NCBI RefSeq assembly: GCF_039532605.1
Contig: NZ_BAAARY010000004.1
Coordinates: 165,315-229,314, forward strand
DNA length: 64,000 nt
DNA from: Pilimelia columellifera
GTDB taxonomy: Bacteria; Actinomycetota; Actinomycetes; Mycobacteriales; Micromonosporaceae
Reading direction: 5' to 3'
Positions 59,732-64,000 of this stretch are shown one piece after another (the stretch's first letter is position 1; the number at the start of each line of letters is the position of its first letter). The position numbers were made by a program, and so were the translations under genes. The notes beneath the pieces were generated by a model that had not been told where the DNA came from, ran no database searches, and saw nothing but the letters and a program-made list of their open reading frames with translations.

Positions 59732-60615
59732 TTACGTGGGCTCGGGCGACAACCGGGTCGCCTTGGCCGGGTGCGGCGCCGGTGGCAGTGTGAAGCGCAT
59801 ACGGGTGCCGCCGCCGGGATTGTCGGTGGCATGGATGTGGCCACCGTGGTTGCGCACGATGCGTTGGCAGATCGGCAGTCCGAGTCCGGTACCGCTGTAG
59901 GGGCCGGTGGCGTGGGCGCGATGGAAGCTGGCTTCGATGACGAGCGCAGCGTCGGTGGCGGCGTAGCGCAGCAGGTCGTCGATCAGTTGGTTCATCCGGG
60001 TGGTCCCGGCGTGGGCGCGGCGCAGGGCGCCGTCGGGGTGGAAGAGTCCGAATCTCTGCTCCGGCCGGTCCTCGGAGTCTGGGTCCTCCTGCACCCCGAG
60101 CGCTACAGCGGCGCGATGGTGCAGCAGCGGGGATCCGTGCTGGTCCACAACCGCCACCCCTTCACCGAGGCTGTCGACGGCCGCGCCCAACAGGTCGGCC
60201 TGTCCGTGGAACTGGGCTTCGTACCGGGCCCGCTCGGCGGCCCTCGCCGCCGTCAGCGTGGCGGCGGCCGTCGCGGCGGCCGCGGCGGCGGTGGCGTCGG
60301 CCGGGCGTGATTCCCAGAGCCACATCGTCGGCGGCCCGTGATGTGGGGTGACTGGCTGACGCGACGTACCCGGCAGCGTCGGCGGCCGCAGCGGTCATCG
60401 CCGCGGCGGCGGTCGCGGTGTCCCGGACGACCTGCGCGGTGTTCTCGGTAGCTTCGGCGGCCGCAGCGTGAGCGGTCTGCTCCGCTCGCTGCGCGGCTCG
60501 GGCGGCGACTGTCGCCGCGGCGTCGACCACTGCCGCCGCCGTTCCGGCCGCCCCGCGCAACGCGCTCCGCGGCGTGGTCAGCAGCGTCAGCCTCGTCGGC
60601 GGCGCCGCACCAGCT
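59732..60615 (-). pseudogene. Decayed PAS-type sensor histidine kinase
   Basis: Pieces of one kinase remain in order on the minus strand but in different frames. An Ala-rich N-terminal helical region (GAADEADAADHAAERVA, then AAGTAAAVVDAAATVAARAAQRAEQ after a frameshift) is followed, in another frame, by ARYEAQFHGQADLLGAAVDSLGEGVAVVDQHG (PAS start). The dimer helix end (TRMNQLIDDLLRYA) and G2 box (SFHRAHATGPYSGTGLGLPICQRIVRNHGG) then appear with most of PAS, the H-box and N/G1 boxes deleted. It could not work as a kinase. The intact part of the last frame runs from 59732 to 60325. Confidence 0.75.
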
Positions 60616-60760
60616 GACCTGAGGAGTGCAGGCCACCCGCCTGGCAGCCGCGGTCCGAGCAGGGTCTCGATGACGGATGCCAGCGGTTGGCCACGAGCAC
60701 CCGGGTTGGCCCTTCGCTTGTGTCCGCGGGGGTCCGGCAGAGTGAATAGCGAACCAGGCG

Positions 60761-61894
60761 TCAGAGGAGAATCGACTCCAGGATGTCGGCCGCTCGTGCC
60801 GTTCCGCCCTCGGCCCGAGCCTCTGCCCGCAGCTCAGCGCTCCGCGCGACGACCGAGGCATCCCCGGTCAGCTCCATCAGCGTCTCCCACAGAACCTGGG
60901 CTGTGGCTGATGTCGTCTCCAGTCGGCGCCCCACGCCGAGTTCGACCAGCTTGTCCGCGTTGGTGAACTGGTCCACCGCCTGTGGCACGGCGATCACCGG
61001 CGTCCCTGTCCACAGCGCCTCGCTGCTGCTGCCCATGCCCGCGTGTGTGACGAACGCGTCCGCGTGCTCCAGGATGGCCAGCTGTGGCGCCCACGGGCGG
61101 ACGTCGATGTTCGGCGGGATCGACCCCAGTTCGGAACGGTCCACGTGCTTGCCGATCTGGAGCACCACATGCCATCCCGGCCTGTTCCCGAACGCGGCCA
61201 CGCACTGCCGATAGAACTCGGGCTGCCGTGTGTATGCCGAGCCCAGCGACACCAGCAGCACCTTGTCGTCGCCGTGCGGCCGGGTCCAGCTCTCGCGGGG
61301 TCCGAGGCACGGACCCACGAACGTGACCGCCCTCTCATCGACCCGGTTCACGAAGGGCTGCATCGCCCGGGGGATCAACGCCAGGGCACGCGCGGGCCGA
61401 GCCATGAACGTCTCCCAGTTCGTGGTGGTCGCCCCGCTGGAAGCCAGCCAGTTGGAGAAAACCGTCCCGAACTCGTTCGCCCCCGGTAGCGCCCCCACGA
61501 AGTCTTCCCACGCCACATACGTGGGGGACAGCTGCACGATCGGCTGACCCTGCGACTCCGCCAGCGCCCGTGCCGCGTAGCAGCCGATGTCGTACAGGTA
61601 GAGGTCGGCGGGGTCGTCGTCGTAGTGGGCATGTAGTTGCGGAAGGGCTTGGATGTTGTCGTCGAGGAAGACCCGCATCGCGCCGATCGGGTCGTCTGGC
61701 CAGTCGTTGTCGGCGGTCGGCAGCGTCGACTCGATCGGCGCCAGCGTGGCGCCGGTGGTGGCGACGAGGTCGGCGACAGCAGTCCCGTTGGCATAGGTCA
61801 CCCGGTGCCCCCGGTTGACCAACTCCCGGATCAGCTCCAGGCTAGGCAGGACATGGCTGACGGCAGGTACGCCGCACATGGCGATGTGAGACAT
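60761..61894 (-). CDS. Macrolide-type (MGT) GT1 glycosyltransferase
   Basis: A 377-residue UDP-sugar glycosyltransferase like OleD/Mgt enzymes that inactivate macrolides or glycosylate small molecules. The N-terminal part is MCGVPAVSHVLPSLELIRELVNRGHRVTY (with the catalytic His), and the donor site is VRPWAPQLAILEHADAFVTHAGMGSSSEALWTGTPVIAVPQAVDQFTNADKL. ATG 61894 has GGAG ten bases upstream. It could serve self-resistance or xenobiotic detoxification; the acceptor is unknown. It is flanked by gene debris on both sides. Confidence 0.9.
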   Translation of the reverse strand: MSHIAMCGVPAVSHVLPSLELIRELVNRGHRVTYANGTAVADLVATTGATLAPIESTLPTADNDWPDDPIGAMRVFLDDNIQALPQLHAHYDDDPADLYLYDIGCYAARALAESQGQPIVQLSPTYVAWEDFVGALPGANEFGTVFSNWLASSGATTTNWETFMARPARALALIPRAMQPFVNRVDERAVTFVGPCLGPRESWTRPHGDDKVLLVSLGSAYTRQPEFYRQCVAAFGNRPGWHVVLQIGKHVDRSELGSIPPNIDVRPWAPQLAILEHADAFVTHAGMGSSSEALWTGTPVIAVPQAVDQFTNADKLVELGVGRRLETTSATAQVLWETLMELTGDASVVARSAELRAEARAEGGTARAADILESILL

Positions 61895-61942
61895 GCTGAT
61901 CTCCAGATATACGAAAGGACAGGGACGCGGCGGACGTAGGCG

Positions 61943-62035
61943 TCACTCGTAGATCTGGAAGGACATGGCCAACACGTTACCCACTTCGGTTCGGGGCGTG
62001 AAGCGAGATTCGATGCCCAGCCTCGCGGTGGCCGG
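61943..62035 (-). pseudogene. Orphan C-terminal gene tail
   Basis: An open frame reading ARLGIESRFTPRTEVGN... and ending LAMSFQIYE at TGA 61943-61945. It looks like the natural end of an enzyme but has no upstream part: two bases before it lies the stop of the DUF2334 gene in another frame. It may be the remnant of a gene cut by rearrangement. The parent family was not identified. Confidence 0.35.
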
Positions 62036-62042
62036 GCAGGGT

Positions 62043-63647
62043 CTACTTGGGCAGGATGAGACTCGGGGCAGACGTGAACGTGTAGCCCATCGCCTGGATG
62101 CCCTCGATCAACTCCGGCAACTGTTCCAGGCCCAGGAACGGGTGGTAGAAGAAGCTCGCCACGCCGTCACGGACCACCAGTTGCCGCTTCGCGGACGCGA
62201 GGATGTCGGCCGGCGTGCGGATGCCGTTCTGGTTGTAGCGCTGCGAGGACACGTTGCCGAGCGTCTCCGGGATGATCGCCGAACCGTAGACATCGCGTAC
62301 CGCGTACGGAAAGTACTGACTGGCCCAGCGCTCAGGGTCGACCTTGCCGCCGGACAGCACGCCGCTGTAGTACATGGCCCGCTCGTACCGGGCCGCGAAC
62401 TTGGGCGAGATCGTCTGGTAGTCCACGGCGCTCGCGGAGTAGTGCGGGAACTCGAAGATGCTCGGCATCGGCAGCTCGGCGGCGGTCCACTCGCGCCGCG
62501 CGGCGGCGACCCGCTTCGCCGCCCACGCCGCGGAGTCCTCGGACACCGCGCCATCAAGCACGACCTGGTTGGCCGCGTCGACGTGCGCGCGGTAGAACTC
62601 GAAGTCCTCGGCGCTCACCCCGTACGGATTCGGGCCGCTCGGGTAGCCGTGCGTGTACCCGTGCATGATCAGCGTCCCGCCGCGCTCAACCATGTACTTC
62701 AACGCCGCGATGACCTCCGGCGCCTGACTCATCGCCTTGTGCACCGGGGTCCCGCCGTTGTATACGCCGGTCGCGTCGTCATACACGATGATCACCGCGA
62801 CCGCGAACGGCGTCTTGCGCTTGTACAGATAGTCGGCGATCTGCCGCAGCTTGGCCGGATCCGAGTGCGGGCCGACGTCCTCGATCCGCACCAGCGCGCG
62901 GTGCCGCTGGACCGTAGCGGGCGCGAGAACCTCGAAGAGCACGTCGGCGAAGGCGAGGTAGCGGTCGTCCGGTGATGTGTAGCTGAAGGGCACCTCACCG
63001 ATGAAGGTAAGCCCGCCACCGCCGCGAACACCCCACGGGTACGTGCTCCCGTCAGCCCGCACCGCGTCGCCGACTGCCGACGCCTTCGCCTCGTCCGTGA
63101 TCGCCGTCCGGAAGATCCCGCCGGCGTTGGCCACATCACGGGTCAGCGAGGTGCCCTTGTACCGGACCTCGGCGACCGGCGCGGTATCCAGCTTCGGCGC
63201 GCCGAAGCCCGCGCGGGCGGCCACCTCGGGATGCGGTTTGGCCAGCTTCCAGAGGTTGTCGCCCAACCACAGCACCGGTCGCGCGCCGGCGGCCACGTCC
63301 TTCAGGAACGCCTTGGGCATCGGCTCGTCATAGGTCGAACCGATATACACGGTCGCGGTGTATCCGCGCGACTCACCCGCCCGGTAGTCGGCCACCGGGT
63401 GCGCGGTCCACGTCCCGAAGTGCGATACGAGATTGGCGGCCTGGGCGGCGTACAGCTCACCGAGCGCCGCGTAGGGCCCCGTCGAGTCGTAGAGGACGAG
63501 CGTACGAGCCGTCCCGGCGGGCTCCGGCGAGGCCTGCGGCGCCGTGATCGGATCGTCGGACGGCGCGACCCAACGCCAAGCTGCGACGGCGCCGGCCGCG
63601 ATCAACACGACGGTCACCGCGAGCGCGGCCGAGCGTTTTAAATACAT
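62043..63647 (-). CDS. DUF2334 polysaccharide-deacetylase-like protein, membrane-anchored
   Basis: A 534-residue protein with one N-terminal helix (SAALAVTVVLIAAGAVAAW, signal or anchor) and a large extracellular part. The first half (TLVLYDSTGPYAALGELYAAQAANL, VLWLGDNLW) resembles a glutamine-amidotransferase-like Rossmann segment. The second half is DUF2334: ALVRIEDVGPHSDPAKLRQIADYL, MVERGGTLIMHGYTHGYPS and FPHYSASAVDYQTISPKF, with His/Asp in places like NodB deacetylases. ATG 63647 is supported by TACCGT seven bases upstream (leaderless). The likely role is envelope polysaccharide modification; the substrate is unknown. Confidence 0.85.
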   Translation of the reverse strand: MYLKRSAALAVTVVLIAAGAVAAWRWVAPSDDPITAPQASPEPAGTARTLVLYDSTGPYAALGELYAAQAANLVSHFGTWTAHPVADYRAGESRGYTATVYIGSTYDEPMPKAFLKDVAAGARPVLWLGDNLWKLAKPHPEVAARAGFGAPKLDTAPVAEVRYKGTSLTRDVANAGGIFRTAITDEAKASAVGDAVRADGSTYPWGVRGGGGLTFIGEVPFSYTSPDDRYLAFADVLFEVLAPATVQRHRALVRIEDVGPHSDPAKLRQIADYLYKRKTPFAVAVIIVYDDATGVYNGGTPVHKAMSQAPEVIAALKYMVERGGTLIMHGYTHGYPSGPNPYGVSAEDFEFYRAHVDAANQVVLDGAVSEDSAAWAAKRVAAARREWTAAELPMPSIFEFPHYSASAVDYQTISPKFAARYERAMYYSGVLSGGKVDPERWASQYFPYAVRDVYGSAIIPETLGNVSSQRYNQNGIRTPADILASAKRQLVVRDGVASFFYHPFLGLEQLPELIEGIQAMGYTFTSAPSLILPK

Positions 63648-63654
63648 ATTTCCC

Positions 63655-63660
63655 ACGGTA
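63655..63660 (-). promoter_or_regulatory. -10 element of the DUF2334 gene (leaderless)
   Basis: TACCGT on the minus strand, seven bases before ATG 63647. Confidence 0.5.
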
Positions 63661-64000
63661 TCCGGTGACCTGCCATATTCCAACCAGACCACCCGACCAG
63701 TCGGAATTCTCGGCCTCGCGATCACCATTGTTAGACACGAGCCGGCCGGACCTGGCGTCCCCGTATAGCCGTGGGAGTGGCAAAGGTGGCGAGAAGGTGG
63801 GTCTGACGCGAAGCCGCTCACCTGCGCGGGGAATGCGTTTCCTTGCCGGAGAAGTTGTCGTGGCAGGTGCTCGACGGGGGCTTCACGGTCGCAGCGCGGC
63901 CACAATGAGGTGATCTCAGCAAGGGCGTGATCGTCGGCGGGGACGACACGGGCACCTCGTCCATAACGGACGGTGTTGGAGAGGGCGCGGGGCCCTCGGT
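63661..64000. other. Region upstream of the DUF2334 gene, no assigned gene
   Basis: No recognised gene. On the minus strand, the DUF2334 frame stays open without a stop from the window edge through this whole stretch. The outer part reads plausibly (VRYGRGARVVPADDH, EHLPRQLLRQGNAFPAQV). It may be part of a gene that continues beyond the window, or chance. Confidence 0.4.

Noticed and set aside
60162..60560. Ala-rich 132-codon ORF as a separate gene
   Set aside because: It reads as part of the decayed sensor kinase, joined to it by frameshift, rather than an independent protein.

Overview
The window is very GC-rich DNA from an actinomycete, most likely a member of the Micromonosporaceae. The evidence is codon use, frequent GTG starts, and the gene families present: class II DAHP synthase, PimB-type mannosyltransferase, actinobacterial cytochrome bcc, a LexA box of the actinobacterial type and PASTA kinases. 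No phage, insertion sequence, CRISPR array, tRNA or rRNA is visible. Most of the window is chromosomal core. From about 10.5 to 59.6 kb the gene order follows the Mycobacterium tuberculosis Rv2172c to Rv2196 neighbourhood from memory (metF-like, idsA, Rv2175c, pknL, aroG, RNase AS, acyltransferase, SRPBCC, fadD15, pimB', DEDD exonuclease, trpD, ctaE-qcrCAB), with many extra genes inserted.

Left end (1-8.8 kb): a DNA-damage tolerance island on the minus strand. A perfect LexA box (8418-8433) lies at the head of a long structured leader followed by a HEPN-domain gene, imuA', imuB and dnaE2 (the SOS mutasome). A methyltransferase and dinB (cut by the window edge) follow, each with its own apparent leaderless promoter. 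Then come a small hypothetical gene, a GNAT acetyltransferase and a CDP-alcohol phosphatidyltransferase.

10.5-25 kb: metF and a polyprenyl diphosphate synthase are divergent. Two lycopene cyclase half-genes, an Rv2175c-type DNA-binding protein and a PASTA Ser/Thr kinase follow. After these are endonuclease IV, an iron-storage pair (bfd with an IdeR-like box, and bacterioferritin), threonine aldolase, DAHP synthase, an alcohol dehydrogenase, proC, a phosphofructokinase with the residues of the pyrophosphate-dependent type, and RNase AS. 24.4-28.8 kb is a cAMP module: a Crp/Fnr regulator next to a large zinc-ribbon/adenylate cyclase/NTPase protein whose start codon appears to be non-canonical.

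28.9-46.5 kb: acyltransferase, a membrane protein, trehalose-6-phosphate synthase, an EEP-family protein, ROK glucokinase, DUF5304-like and SRPBCC proteins, then fadD15 behind a short leader ORF. Next are a NarL-type two-component pair, a second Ser/Thr kinase, PimB', an M48 protease, a NYN-domain protein and a DEDD exonuclease/GIY-YIG protein. 46.5-54.3 kb: a RelA/SpoT homologue with an intact hydrolase but diverged synthetase, a NUDIX hydrolase coupled to a nucleotidyltransferase, a degenerate kinase fused in operon with a hybrid histidine kinase, then an atypical receiver protein and trpD. 54.3-59.7 kb: the respiratory cluster ctaG / ctaE-qcrC-qcrA-qcrB, closed by a strong hairpin.

Right end (59.7-64 kb): accessory DNA with a decayed sensor kinase, a macrolide-type glycosyltransferase, an orphan C-terminal gene tail and a secreted or anchored DUF2334 protein. 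A striking feature across the window is the number of genes with TANNNT 6-7 bases before the start codon, which predicts leaderless mRNAs and fixes several otherwise ambiguous starts. I saw no clearly new multi-gene system. The strongest candidates for new biology are the HEPN-headed SOS mutasome leader, the fadD15 leader ORF, the ATC-started cyclase and the diverged RelA/SpoT protein.
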